Shown here: one piece after another, positions 7,206-14,883 of the stretch
How positions within the stretch are numbered: the first letter of the stretch is position 1
Layout: each line of letters begins with the position of its first letter
NCBI GenBank assembly: GCA_041477005.1
Contig: JBGOUJ010000079.1
Location: 1-18,833 of the forward strand
Reading direction: 5' to 3'
DNA length: 18,833 nucleotides
Origin: JBGOUJ01 sp041477005
GTDB taxonomy: Bacteria; Acidobacteriota; Terriglobia; Bryobacterales; JACQDG01
The notes under the pieces: generated by a model
Seen by the model: only the letters and a program-made list of their open reading frames with translations
The model's database searches: none
What the model was told of the DNA's origin: nothing
Made by a program: the position numbers and the translations under genes

Positions 7206-10200
7206 CTAGTCTCCCTTAGCCGGGGCGGGCGCCAGAGCCGGCTCCTTGGGGGCCTTTCGGGGCGCCCCCTGGAGTGCCCCCTGGGGCCGCCGGCCCTTCC
7301 ACGCGTTCCAGCCCTCCACTATGGCAGCCATGTAGGTGTAAACGACCGGGGTCAAATAAAGCGTGACCAACTGGGAGAACAGCAGGCCGCCCACCACGGC
7401 GAGTCCCAGCGGCCGCCTCGCCTCGCCTCCGGAGCCGTAACCCAGCGAAATCGGCAGCGCTCCCAGCAGCGCCGACATCGTGGTCATCATGATGGGCCGG
7501 AACCGGATCAGGCAGCCCTCGTAGATCGCCTGGGGCGGGCTCTTACCGTCTTTCCGCTCGGCATCCAGGGCGCAATCGATCTGCATGATCGCGTTCTTCT
7601 TCACGATGCCGACCAGCATCATCAACCCGACGAAGGCGTAAATGTTCAGATCCACCTTGAACAACAGCAGCGTCAGCAGTGCGCCGAAGCCGGCCGAAGG
7701 CAGACCCGAGAGAATCGTGATGGGATGCACGTAGCTTTCGTACAGCACCCCCAGCACGATGTAAACGACCGCAATGGCGACGGCCAGCAGCATGCCCAGG
7801 TTCTTCAGCGAGTCCTGAAACACCTTCGCCGTCCCCTGGAAGCTCGTGGTAACCGTGTCCGGCAGGATTCTGGCGGCCAGTTCCTCAATCTGCGACACCG
7901 CATCGCCCAGAGCCACGCCGGGCTTCATGTTGAAGGAGACGGTGACCGAAGGGAGTTGTCCCGAGTGGTTCACCGACAGCGGCCCCACGTCGGTCGACAT
8001 GTTGGCGAAAGCGTTGAGCGGCACCAGGCGGCCGTCCGACGATTTGAAGTAGAGCCAGGAAATGGCGTTCGGGCTGGCCTGGTATTGCGGCAGCAGCTCG
8101 AGCAAGACGCGGTACTGGGCGATGGGCGCATAAATGGTCGAGCTCCAGCGGGGGCCGAAGCCGCTGTAGAGCGCGGCTTCGATCTGCGCCACGTTGAGCT
8201 GCAAGGAGGCCGCTCTGTCCCGGTCGATGTCGATATTCAACCGCGGGTTCTTGATCTGCAAGTCCGAGGTGACGTCCTGCAGGGTCGGCAAGCGGGCCAT
8301 CTCCCGCTCCAGCTTCGTCGACTGCGCGTAAAGCTCGGCCGTATCCGGACCTTGCACCGTGAACTGATACTGGCTCTTGGACATCCGGCCGCCGATCCGG
8401 ATCGACGACGGCGCCGTCATGAAAACGCGCATGCCCGGGAAACCCGCCAGTTTCGGCCGCAGCTCCTCGATGATCTGAGTCACGTGAAGGGCGCGCTGTT
8501 TCCGGGGCTTCAACTGCACGAACATCCGGCCGGTATTGGTGCTGCTCTGGAAAGAGCCGCCGGCGCTCGCCATGAAGCTTTCGACATTCGGATCGCGGCG
8601 CAGGATGTCGCTGATCTTGTCCTGATACTTGATCAATTGGTAGTACGAGGTCCCCTGCTCCGCCTCCGTGTTCACGTACAACTGATCGGTGTCCTGCTCG
8701 GGGATGAAACCTTTGGGGATCTTCACAAACAGGTAGCCGGTGGCCACCAGCACGACCGCAAAGGCCCCCATCATCACGGGGCGGTGCCGCAGCACCCACC
8801 GCAGGCTCCCGTCGTAGACGTGCAGCATCCCGTCAAAGAATCGTTCCGTCGTCCGGTAGAAGCGGCTCTGCCGGCTGTCGCCACCCCGGTGCAGAAACCG
8901 GCTGCACAACATGGGCGTGAGCGTCACCGAAACGGCCCCGGAGATCAGAATCGCGACGCAGATCGTCACCGCAAATTCCCGGAACAGGCGGCCCAAAACC
9001 CCACCCATGAACAGGACCGGAATGAAGACCGCCGCCAGCGACAGGGTCATGGAGACGATCGTGAAGCCGATTTCCTTTGAGCCGGCGAACGCCGCCTGCA
9101 TGGCGCTCTCGCCTCGTTCCACGTGCCGGACGACGCATTCCAGCATCACGATGGCGTCGTCCACCACGAAGCCCACGCAAAGGATGAGCGCCATCAGGGA
9201 CAGATTGTCCAGGCTGTAGTCGAGCATGTACATCACGGCGAACGTTCCCACGATCGAGAACGGCAGCGCCATGCTGGGAATCAGGGTGGCGGAGGTGTTC
9301 CGTAGGAACAGAAAGATCACCAGGATTACCAGGCCCATGGTCACAGCCATGGTGAACTGGATGTCGTGGAAGGCATCGCGAATGTTCTTCGAGCGGTCGC
9401 CGCGGACGAAGAGCTGCACCGACGGAGGCAGCAGCGCCTGAAACTCCGGGATCAGTTTCTTAATGTTGTCGGTCACGTCGATGGTATTGCTCCCCGGCTG
9501 GCGCATGATGATCAGGTTGACCGCCATCTGGCCGCCTTCCGAGGTGTAGGTCCAGGAGCCTTGTTTGTTGTCCTCGACGCTGTCAATCACGCTGGCGATC
9601 TGTTCCAGCCGCACGGGCGCCCCATGGCGGTAAGCCACCACCAGCGGGCGGTACGCCGCGGCGTTGCGGAGCTGGCCGTCGGCCAGCACATTGAAGGACT
9701 GCGTCGGCCCATACAGCGTCCCGGTGGGCAGGTTGACGTTCCAGCCGCGGATGGCGGCGTCCACTTCGTTGATGCCGATCTGCCGCGCCGCCATCTTGTT
9801 GGGGTCCACCTGGACGCGCACCGCATATTTCTGCGATCCAAACACCTGCACCTGGGCCACGCCGCTGATCATCGAGAGCCGCTGGGCGAATCGGGTTTCA
9901 GCCCATTCATCCAGCTCCCAGGGCGGCATGGTCGCCGAAGTGAGGCCCAACATCATGATCGGGAAATCCGACGGGTTGGATTTGCGGAAGGAGGGCGGAG
10001 CCGGCATGCCCGGCGGCAGCAGAGGCAGCACCTCCGCGATCGCCGTCTGCACATCCACCGCCGCGCTGTCGATGTTACGGCTGAGATCAAACTGCAGCGT
10101 GACCGACGTGTTGCCGGTGGCGTTGGACGAAACCATCGAGTCCAGCCCCGAGATGGTGGTGAACTGCCGCTCCAGCGGCGTCGCCACCGCCGACGCCATC

Positions 10201-10373
10201 GTGTCCGGGTTCGCCCCCGGCAACTGGGCCGAAACCACCAGCGTCGGGAAGTCCACATTCGGCAGATCGGCCACCGGCAAAGCGCGATAAGCCAGCACGC
10301 CGAACAGAGCCACCGCAAACATCAGAAGGCTGGTAGCAATGGGACGCCGGATGAAGGTCTCGGAGATATTCAC
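7206..10373 (-). CDS. mdtB: RND multidrug efflux permease, first of a tandem pair (MdtB-like)
   Basis: This 1055-residue RND inner-membrane permease is closely similar to the next gene downstream. It begins NISETFIRRPIATSLLMF, has Asp405-Asp406 in GFVVDDAIVMLE (TM4), and carries KKNAIMQID in TM10 and RFRPIMMTTM in TM11, so its proton relay is intact. The C-terminus has an Ala/Pro/Lys-rich cytoplasmic tail. The GTG at 10373 is preferred because it gives the family N-terminus. The frame remains open to a TTG at 10430, but those 19 extra codons would translate one arm of an interspersed repeat and are almost certainly not used. Two different RND permeases behind one adaptor is the MdtABC/MuxABC layout, in which both subunits form a heterotrimer. 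Substrates are unknown. Confidence 0.93.
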   Translation of the reverse strand: MNISETFIRRPIATSLLMFAVALFGVLAYRALPVADLPNVDFPTLVVSAQLPGANPDTMASAVATPLERQFTTISGLDSMVSSNATGNTSVTLQFDLSRNIDSAAVDVQTAIAEVLPLLPPGMPAPPSFRKSNPSDFPIMMLGLTSATMPPWELDEWAETRFAQRLSMISGVAQVQVFGSQKYAVRVQVDPNKMAARQIGINEVDAAIRGWNVNLPTGTLYGPTQSFNVLADGQLRNAAAYRPLVVAYRHGAPVRLEQIASVIDSVEDNKQGSWTYTSEGGQMAVNLIIMRQPGSNTIDVTDNIKKLIPEFQALLPPSVQLFVRGDRSKNIRDAFHDIQFTMAVTMGLVILVIFLFLRNTSATLIPSMALPFSIVGTFAVMYMLDYSLDNLSLMALILCVGFVVDDAIVMLECVVRHVERGESAMQAAFAGSKEIGFTIVSMTLSLAAVFIPVLFMGGVLGRLFREFAVTICVAILISGAVSVTLTPMLCSRFLHRGGDSRQSRFYRTTERFFDGMLHVYDGSLRWVLRHRPVMMGAFAVVLVATGYLFVKIPKGFIPEQDTDQLYVNTEAEQGTSYYQLIKYQDKISDILRRDPNVESFMASAGGSFQSSTNTGRMFVQLKPRKQRALHVTQIIEELRPKLAGFPGMRVFMTAPSSIRIGGRMSKSQYQFTVQGPDTAELYAQSTKLEREMARLPTLQDVTSDLQIKNPRLNIDIDRDRAASLQLNVAQIEAALYSGFGPRWSSTIYAPIAQYRVLLELLPQYQASPNAISWLYFKSSDGRLVPLNAFANMSTDVGPLSVNHSGQLPSVTVSFNMKPGVALGDAVSQIEELAARILPDTVTTSFQGTAKVFQDSLKNLGMLLAVAIAVVYIVLGVLYESYVHPITILSGLPSAGFGALLTLLLFKVDLNIYAFVGLMMLVGIVKKNAIMQIDCALDAERKDGKSPPQAIYEGCLIRFRPIMMTTMSALLGALPISLGYGSGGEARRPLGLAVVGGLLFSQLVTLYLTPVVYTYMAAIVEGWNAWKGRRPQGALQGAPRKAPKEPALAPAPAKGD

Positions 10374-10391
10374 GCCAAGAACCCCAAGATC

Positions 10392-10475
10392 GAAACCGCA
10401 GATGAACGCAGATAAACACGGATAAAACAAACCCGGCTTTCGGATCTGTGTTTATCTGTGTTCATCTGTGGTTCC
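10392..10475. repeat. Large imperfect inverted repeat built of 10-bp units (interspersed-repeat type)
   Basis: Two 32-nt arms (10392-10423 and 10444-10475) are inverted copies of each other, matching at 28 of 32 positions, around a 20-nt loop. Three of the four mismatches are G-T when the plus strand is read as RNA. Each arm is made of three tandem 10-bp units (ATCTGTGTTT, ATCTGTGTTC, ATCTGTGGTT in the right arm). It fills almost the whole gap between the adaptor stop and the first permease start. From general knowledge, sequences of this type recur in intergenic regions of many Acidobacteriota, Planctomycetes and relatives, where they produce spurious proteins containing FICVHLR or FICVHLW. 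Here it could fold in the operon mRNA between mdtA and mdtB. Confidence 0.8.
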
Positions 10476-10480
10476 TTCGT

Positions 10481-11749
10481 CTACGCGCCCTTGGCGCGGC
10501 GGGCCTTTTGCTCGCCGGATCGGATCTGCACCCGCATGCCGGGGGCCAGGCGGAGTTGGCCTTCGATTACAACCATCTCGCCAGTCTGCAAACCCTTGTT
10601 CACAACCATCTCCTGCTCAACCTGCGATCCGGTCACAATGGGGCGGGATTCGACCGTCCGATCCTGCTTGACCACGTACACAAACGGCCCTTCCTGGCCC
10701 GCCTGGACGGCCTGACTCGGAACCACCAGCGCGTTCGGCTGGGTCGTCAGCCGCAGTACGACCCGGACAAACTGCCCTGGCCAGAGCTTGAGGTCGGAAT
10801 TCTCGAAGGTTGCCTTCAGCTTGATCGTTCCCGTCGCCGGATCGACCGTGTTATCGACGGAGGTCAGCGACCCGGTCTCCCGGTCCGAAGTTCCATCCTG
10901 GGGGATCGCCACCACGCGCAGTTGGCCTCCCGCCATATACCGCTTGATGGGGGGTAGCTGATCCTCCGGCACCGCAAAGGTCACGAAGATCGGCTGCACC
11001 TGATTGATCATCACCAGGTCTTGGGTGTTCGCGGCGACCAGGTTGCCCTCTTTGACGACCAGATACCCGGTGCGTCCGTCGATCGGCGAGCGGATGGTGG
11101 TATAGCCGAGCTGGACCCTCACGGTGGCTACGGCCGCTTGGCTCGCCCCGATCGCCGATTCGGCGCTCCGCACGGCCGCGCGGTCGGCGTTGACGCCTTC
11201 CGAGACCGCGTCGGCGTTGGCTTGCATCTGCTCCGCCTGGTCCTTGGAAACGATGCCCGCCTCGAACAGGCTGGCGTATCGAGCCGCCTGCGATTTTGCG
11301 TACTTTTCCTGTGCGCTGTCGCGCTTCAGGTTAGCCTGTGCCTGTCCCAGTTGCGCCCGATCCCGTTCTACATTGGCCTCCGCCTGGCTGAGCTGCGCTT
11401 CAAACGGTCGGGGATCGATGTTGAATAGCAGGTCTCCCTTTTTGACGTACTCCGCTTCGTGGAAGTTGACTTTGATCAGTGGCCCGGTCACCTGGGGCCG
11501 GATGCTCACCGTAGAGAGCGCTTCCGCATTGCCGATCACTTGAATCTCCAGCGGCACGTCTTTCTGGGTGACGGTGGCGACCGTCACCGGAACCCCATCG
11601 CCTTTCTTGGAGGGGGGCGGCGAGCCCTTGGTCGTACACCCCGCCGCCATCAAAGCGAACGCCGCCAGGCACGCGCCTCCGGCTCGCCTTGGTCCAGATT
11701 GGAGAATTCGCTTTGCCGACGTCCCGGGTCTCACGGTCGGATCTCCCAT
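10481..11749 (-). CDS. mdtA: RND periplasmic adaptor lipoprotein (membrane fusion protein, MdtA/AcrA family)
   Basis: This 422-residue adaptor links the RND permeases to an outer-membrane channel across the periplasm. The basic N-terminus and hydrophobic stretch end in LMAAGC, making Cys38 a likely lipid-anchor site, although Ala rather than Leu stands at -3. Domains in order: first lipoyl half about 78-114 (STVSIRPQVTGPL, KKGDLLFNIDPRPFE); coiled-coil hairpin about 115-211, rich in Ala, Gln and Glu; second lipoyl half with LGYTTIRSPIDGR at 214-226; then beta-barrel and membrane-proximal domains. The ATG at 11749 is the first start after an in-frame TAG. A GGGGAGGG stretch lies about 20 nt further upstream, too far for an ordinary ribosome-binding site. 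A TATACT box on the minus strand (11884-11889) could be the operon's -10, but it has no good -35. No TolC-like channel gene adjoins the operon. Confidence 0.93.
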   Translation of the reverse strand: MGDPTVRPGTSAKRILQSGPRRAGGACLAAFALMAAGCTTKGSPPPSKKGDGVPVTVATVTQKDVPLEIQVIGNAEALSTVSIRPQVTGPLIKVNFHEAEYVKKGDLLFNIDPRPFEAQLSQAEANVERDRAQLGQAQANLKRDSAQEKYAKSQAARYASLFEAGIVSKDQAEQMQANADAVSEGVNADRAAVRSAESAIGASQAAVATVRVQLGYTTIRSPIDGRTGYLVVKEGNLVAANTQDLVMINQVQPIFVTFAVPEDQLPPIKRYMAGGQLRVVAIPQDGTSDRETGSLTSVDNTVDPATGTIKLKATFENSDLKLWPGQFVRVVLRLTTQPNALVVPSQAVQAGQEGPFVYVVKQDRTVESRPIVTGSQVEQEMVVNKGLQTGEMVVIEGQLRLAPGMRVQIRSGEQKARRAKGA

Positions 11750-11967
11750 GCAAAAGACACAGTTCTAACTTACCCTCCCCAGGAGGGCGTTCCACGTCGA
11801 TTACAAGTTACCATTCCCGGGCCTGGCGCCGCACTTTTCCGAGGGGGATTTTTGCGGCTTGCACGGACCCAGCACCCGCTTTCAGTATAGTGCCTTACGA
11901 GAAAAGGCGCGAGTGGCAGAGTTAGAATCTCAGTGCTAAGCGCCGCCCCATAACCTGGTCCCTGCTG

Positions 11968-12591
11968 TTGCTGGTTTCAGCCGGCCGGCTGGCAGGGGCC
12001 GGGGCCGACCTCGTCCTTCACAACGGCAAGATCTTGTCGGTCGATTCCCGATTCGGGATCCACCAAGCGGCTGCGATCCGCGGCGGCAAGATCGCGCGGG
12101 TGGGGAGCAGCCGGGACGTACTGGCCGCCGAGCGCGGGCCGCAGACCCAGGTTATAGACCTCCACGGCCGCACGGTCTTACCCGGGCTGATCGACAGCCA
12201 CGTGCACGCCATCGAGGCCGCCTTGAGCGAGCTCCGCGGCCCGTTGCCCCCGCCTCGACTCCTTTGCCGCCGTGCAGGCCTTTATCCCCGAGCAGGCCCG
12301 CAACACGCCCCAGGGCCAGTGGATCGTGGTGCCGCGGACCTTCCCCACGCGCCTGAAAGACTCCTGTATCCGGAAGAGCGGGTCAGCCGCGAGGAAGCGC
12401 TCAAGATGCACACCATCTGGCCGGCCTATTTGCAGTTTGCCGAGAAGGCGAAGGGCTCGATCGAGCCGGGAAAACTGGCCGATCTGGTCGTGATCGACCG
12501 GGACTATCTGACCTGCCCCGAGGACCAGATCAAGGACATCCAGCCGGTGATGACCATCCTGGACGGCAAGATTGTTTACCGGAAGAACTGA
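11968..12591 (+). pseudogene. Decayed YtcJ-type amidohydrolase (frameshift and large internal deletion)
   Basis: The frame joins the two ends of an amidohydrolase of the YtcJ (Amidohydro_3) type and lacks the catalytic middle. The N-terminal part has DLVLHNGKILSVDS, VIDLHGRTVLPGLIDSHVHA with the metal-binding His-x-His. Codons then continue in the next frame (RLDSFAAVQAFIPEQARN, QWIVVPRTFPTRLKD), as if one C had been added in the five-C run at 12247-12251. Near 12358-12370 the sequence jumps to the C-terminal part in the original frame (YPEERVSREEALKM, GSIEPGKLADLVVIDRDYL, PVMTILDGKIVYRKN). About 400 residues of a normal ~550-residue enzyme are gone, with the remaining His, Lys and Asp ligands. 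There is no convincing start codon either: a signal-peptide-like stretch (KRRPITWSLLLLVSAG) runs in frame from about 11938, but only a TTG at 11968 is available. A TATAGT at 11886 is a possible old -10. Confidence 0.88.
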
Positions 12592-12597
12592 GCGTAT

Positions 12598-13497
12598 TCA
12601 ATCCGCCGGAAACTTCCAGATGCGCAAAGCATTCTTGCCGAGCAGCAGCTCTCGATCGTCCGCCGTGTAGAAATCGAGGACCTGATCGACAAACTCCAGT
12701 TCCTTGTCCATGGGAAGCTCCCAGCGCGGCCGGGGATACCCGGTGCCCCATATCAGTTGCTTCCCCCCGAACTCTTCGTAGACGGCCTTGAAGAACGGGT
12801 AAGTGTCGCGATACGGATACGCCTTGGTCAGCGAAAGCTCGTAAGGTTCTGAGGCGCTGATCCACACCTGCGGAAACCGCTTCAGTGGAAACATCCTGCG
12901 GAATTCGGACCAGGGATCGGGCTGGCGAAGGTCGGGCTTGCCGAGGTGGTCGACCACGATCTTCACGCCCGGGAAGCGGCCGGCCATGTCTTCGAGCATG
13001 GGCATCTGATGCGGCAGAATATAGAAGTTGAAAACAGCGCCCAGCTTTTCGGCCTCCTGCCAGAGCGGGTAATGCTCTTTGGAATTCAGCCAGGTGGACT
13101 TGGGGTGGTAGAGCGGACTGAGCCGCATGCCCTGAAACCCGTGCTCCTTCACCCAGTACCGCAGCCGCTCGGCCACCTTCGGGTCTTCCGGATCGATCAA
13201 TCCGTGGGCCACAAACAGCTTCGGATAGCGGTGCAGGGAGTAGCTGATGTAGGAGTTGTCCCAGCCGAAGTATCGCGGGTTGACGAGCACGGTGTACTTC
13301 AGCCCGAAGTCGCGCATCTGCTCGACCTGGTTCTCGATCGGCGCGGCCATAGCGACTTTGAGATTGGGGCGCTCCGGGTGATGGAAGGGAAACTTCGGGT
13401 CAAGGGTCCAGACTTCCAGGTGAGTATCGATGACCAGCCGCTGCTTCTTGACGGCCAGCGCCCCGGCTGCCTGTGCGAGGAACTGTCTTCTGTTCAT
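12598..13497 (-). CDS. Tat-type secreted amidohydrolase (Amidohydro_2 / TIM-barrel lactonase-like)
   Basis: This 299-residue protein resembles the amidohydrolase_2 family that includes sugar-lactone and 2-pyrone-4,6-dicarboxylate lactonases. The leader MNRRQFLAQAAGALA is twin-arginine-like. The TIM-barrel markers are VIDTHLEVW (22-30), VVDHLGKPD (181-189) with His184, and the typical ending GKNALRIWKF (287-296). Two family positions deviate: the second His of the DxHxH motif is Glu28, and the usual Asp of a GSDYP/GTDWP motif is Gly253 in WGTGYPRPRW, so metal binding may be lost or altered. The ATG at 13497 overlaps the stop of the small upstream gene (ATGA), and a GGAGG lies 10 nt before it. 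As last gene of the frd run it may share that transcript. It converges, 6 bp apart, on a decayed amidohydrolase of a different type. Substrate unknown. Confidence 0.85.
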   Translation of the reverse strand: MNRRQFLAQAAGALAVKKQRLVIDTHLEVWTLDPKFPFHHPERPNLKVAMAAPIENQVEQMRDFGLKYTVLVNPRYFGWDNSYISYSLHRYPKLFVAHGLIDPEDPKVAERLRYWVKEHGFQGMRLSPLYHPKSTWLNSKEHYPLWQEAEKLGAVFNFYILPHQMPMLEDMAGRFPGVKIVVDHLGKPDLRQPDPWSEFRRMFPLKRFPQVWISASEPYELSLTKAYPYRDTYPFFKAVYEEFGGKQLIWGTGYPRPRWELPMDKELEFVDQVLDFYTADDRELLLGKNALRIWKFPAD

Positions 13498-13604
13498 GTG
13501 GGATAAGCCTCCGGTTTGTCTATTCTACTCGCCAGTTCACCCGGCTCGCGCTCCTGAGCGGCGAGGGACGCGGCCAGAAGGAGAGAGGCAGCCAGGAGCC
13601 TCAT
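13494..13604 (-). CDS. Small secreted peptide, 36 residues, unknown function
   Basis: A short reading frame fits exactly between two genes. It starts with ATG 3 nt after the TGA of the TPR-like gene, and its own TGA overlaps the ATG of the amidohydrolase (ATGA). The product begins MRLLAASLLLAASLAAQ, a textbook signal peptide with a probable cleavage after Ala-Ala. A hydrophilic tail of about 20 residues (EREPGELASRIDKPEAYPT) follows. No separate ribosome-binding site is evident, so translation would be coupled to the upstream gene. It may be a genuine small protein, a translational coupler, or the leftover start of a larger secreted protein. I do not recognise a family. Confidence 0.5.
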   Translation of the reverse strand: MRLLAASLLLAASLAAQEREPGELASRIDKPEAYPT

Positions 13605-13607
13605 AGA

Positions 13608-14120
13608 TCAAATCGGCGGGCTGTCCTGAGCCTCGAAGACCTCGGTTTCTTCCTTCTGCCACTCCGAGCCGAGGCGGCTGTGGATCAGCCGGACACAGCG
13701 GTTCCAGCGCAGGATGGAGTCGTCGTTGCCCGCCGGGCGGATCTTCTCGGCCTCCTCGAAGTAGTGCATCGCCCGTTCGAACAGCACCAGGATCGTGTGG
13801 GGCGGCCGGCCCGCCTGGAGCTGCGCCTTCGCCCACCGCTCGTGAACCAAGCCGGTGTAGTAGAGCCGCTCGTAAGGATCGCTGAGGCTTTGGAGGATGT
13901 TCTTCGCTTCACCCCACCGGTCTGCGAGGGCGCCGGTGAACTGGTCGGTGATGGCCAAGCCCAACACCCGCTTGGCCATCTGGTGTTCCGGCTCGATAGC
14001 CAGGATGTCGTGACAGATCGACTCGGCCTCTTCCGGTTCGTGCAGCAGGCGATACAGCTCCGCCTTGGAGATGGCCTCGGCGATGCCGTCCGGGGAAATC
14101 GACTTCAATTGGAATTCCAC
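13608..14120 (-). CDS. TPR-like protein, downstream of fumarate reductase genes
   Basis: This 170-residue cytoplasmic protein has helix-turn-helix repeats with the character of tetratricopeptides. Examples are GIAEAISKAELYRLLHEPEE / AESICHDILAIEPEHQMAKR near residues 12-52 and LFERAMHYFEEAEKIRP near 115-131. It has no signal peptide and no catalytic motif. The GTG at 14120 is chosen because TAGGAGG lies 5 nt upstream; a longer frame to 14204 would run into frdD. It sits 25 bp after frdD and 3 nt before the small secreted peptide gene, so it is probably part of the frd transcript. An assembly or scaffold role for the membrane complex is conceivable but unsupported. Confidence 0.72.
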   Translation of the reverse strand: MEFQLKSISPDGIAEAISKAELYRLLHEPEEAESICHDILAIEPEHQMAKRVLGLAITDQFTGALADRWGEAKNILQSLSDPYERLYYTGLVHERWAKAQLQAGRPPHTILVLFERAMHYFEEAEKIRPAGNDDSILRWNRCVRLIHSRLGSEWQKEETEVFEAQDSPPI

Positions 14121-14145
14121 ACAGCCTCCTACCAGGGGCCGACGG

Positions 14146-14499
14146 CTAGGCGATGTTCCACAGCAGATAGCCCGCCACGACCGTTCCGAGAACGGCTCCC
14201 CCATAGCAGAAAGAGTTGATCAGCTCGTTCAGATGCTTGATCTGGAGACCATCGTACAGCGTGTAACGGAATCGATGGGCCCAGTGGAAAAGCGGGAGAG
14301 AGCAGAGAATAAACAGATAAATCCGCGTCGCCGGAAGCCGGACCAAAGCGAGCACCTTCTGATAGCCGGGAGGGTCGAGCCATCCGAGCGGGAACGCGAC
14401 CCCAAACAGGAACAGATGGACCGGCATCAGGAGCGCGGCCACCACGCCCCCCGCGCTGAACAACAACCAGAGAAAAGGCTCGATCGGTTTCTTGGCCAT
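14146..14499 (-). CDS. frdD: Fumarate reductase membrane anchor subunit D
   Basis: This 117-residue hydrophobic protein has three membrane helices (about 8-30, 55-76 and 95-115). It anchors the FrdAB catalytic dimer and helps form the quinone site. It aligns by eye with E. coli FrdD: EPFLWLLFSAGGVVAALLMPV corresponds to the EPVFWGLFGAGG region, and HWAHRFRYTLYDGLQI to the LHRMHHAMHDLKI region. The ATG follows the TAG of frdC directly (TAGATG), a sign of coupled translation. The E. coli family is heme-free, and nothing here suggests bound heme b. Confidence 0.9.
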   Translation of the reverse strand: MAKKPIEPFLWLLFSAGGVVAALLMPVHLFLFGVAFPLGWLDPPGYQKVLALVRLPATRIYLFILCSLPLFHWAHRFRYTLYDGLQIKHLNELINSFCYGGAVLGTVVAGYLLWNIA

Positions 14500-14883
14500 C
14501 TACCCTCCCAGAAGCAGCCAGGCGACCACACCCGATACAGCCAGCCAGGCCAGGTAATTGGGCCCGGCGATCAGAATGTCGGGAAGCCGCTTGCCGCGCA
14601 CGCGGATCACCATCGCTCGAGGCGCCAGACTGAACCAGGTGACGGCATGAAAAAGCACGAACAGGAAACTGACGACGTCCAGCGCGAGGACGGGCGGCTT
14701 CCGCAACCACTGCTGGAATTCCGCGTAGGCGTCCGGTCCCTGGACCACGGATCGTACTTGCAGCAGGGTAATCACCACTAACCAGGCGACAAAAACGCTG
14801 CTGATCTCCCGCAAGATGAATTTGAGGTAGGACGGCTGCAAGAGCCACCAGTAGGTGGAAACGCGAGGCCGGTACGTCTTCAC
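14500..14883 (-). CDS. frdC: Fumarate reductase membrane anchor subunit C
   Basis: This is a 127-residue three-helix membrane protein. It matches E. coli FrdC through TYRPRVSTYWW (TSTWW region), ILRE (Glu26, like Glu29 of E. coli) and LFHAVTWFSLAPRA, where His79 and Trp83 match E. coli His82 and Trp86 in sequence and spacing. Those residues are linked to quinol binding and proton handling in E. coli. The GTG start overlaps the TGA of frdB as GTGA. The frame is open much further upstream, through frdB, but only the last 127 codons are the gene. It pairs with frdD to form the membrane part of the complex. Confidence 0.9.
   Translation of the reverse strand: MKTYRPRVSTYWWLLQPSYLKFILREISSVFVAWLVVITLLQVRSVVQGPDAYAEFQQWLRKPPVLALDVVSFLFVLFHAVTWFSLAPRAMVIRVRGKRLPDILIAGPNYLAWLAVSGVVAWLLLGG

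Noticed and set aside
7203..9080. A 625-codon open frame on the plus strand opposite the first RND permease gene.
   Set aside because: It is rich in Arg, His, Gln and Gly, has no domain signal, and lies antisense to an obviously intact RND gene. High GC content leaves such frames open by chance.
10374..10430. N-terminal extension of the first RND permease from a TTG.
   Set aside because: These codons are one arm of the inverted repeat, and the family N-terminus begins at the GTG at 10373.
11773..11787. CCCTCC-CCA-GGAGGG hairpin upstream of the efflux adaptor gene.
   Set aside because: It is short (6 bp), GC-rich and about 24 nt from the start codon; sequestration of a ribosome-binding site cannot be supported.
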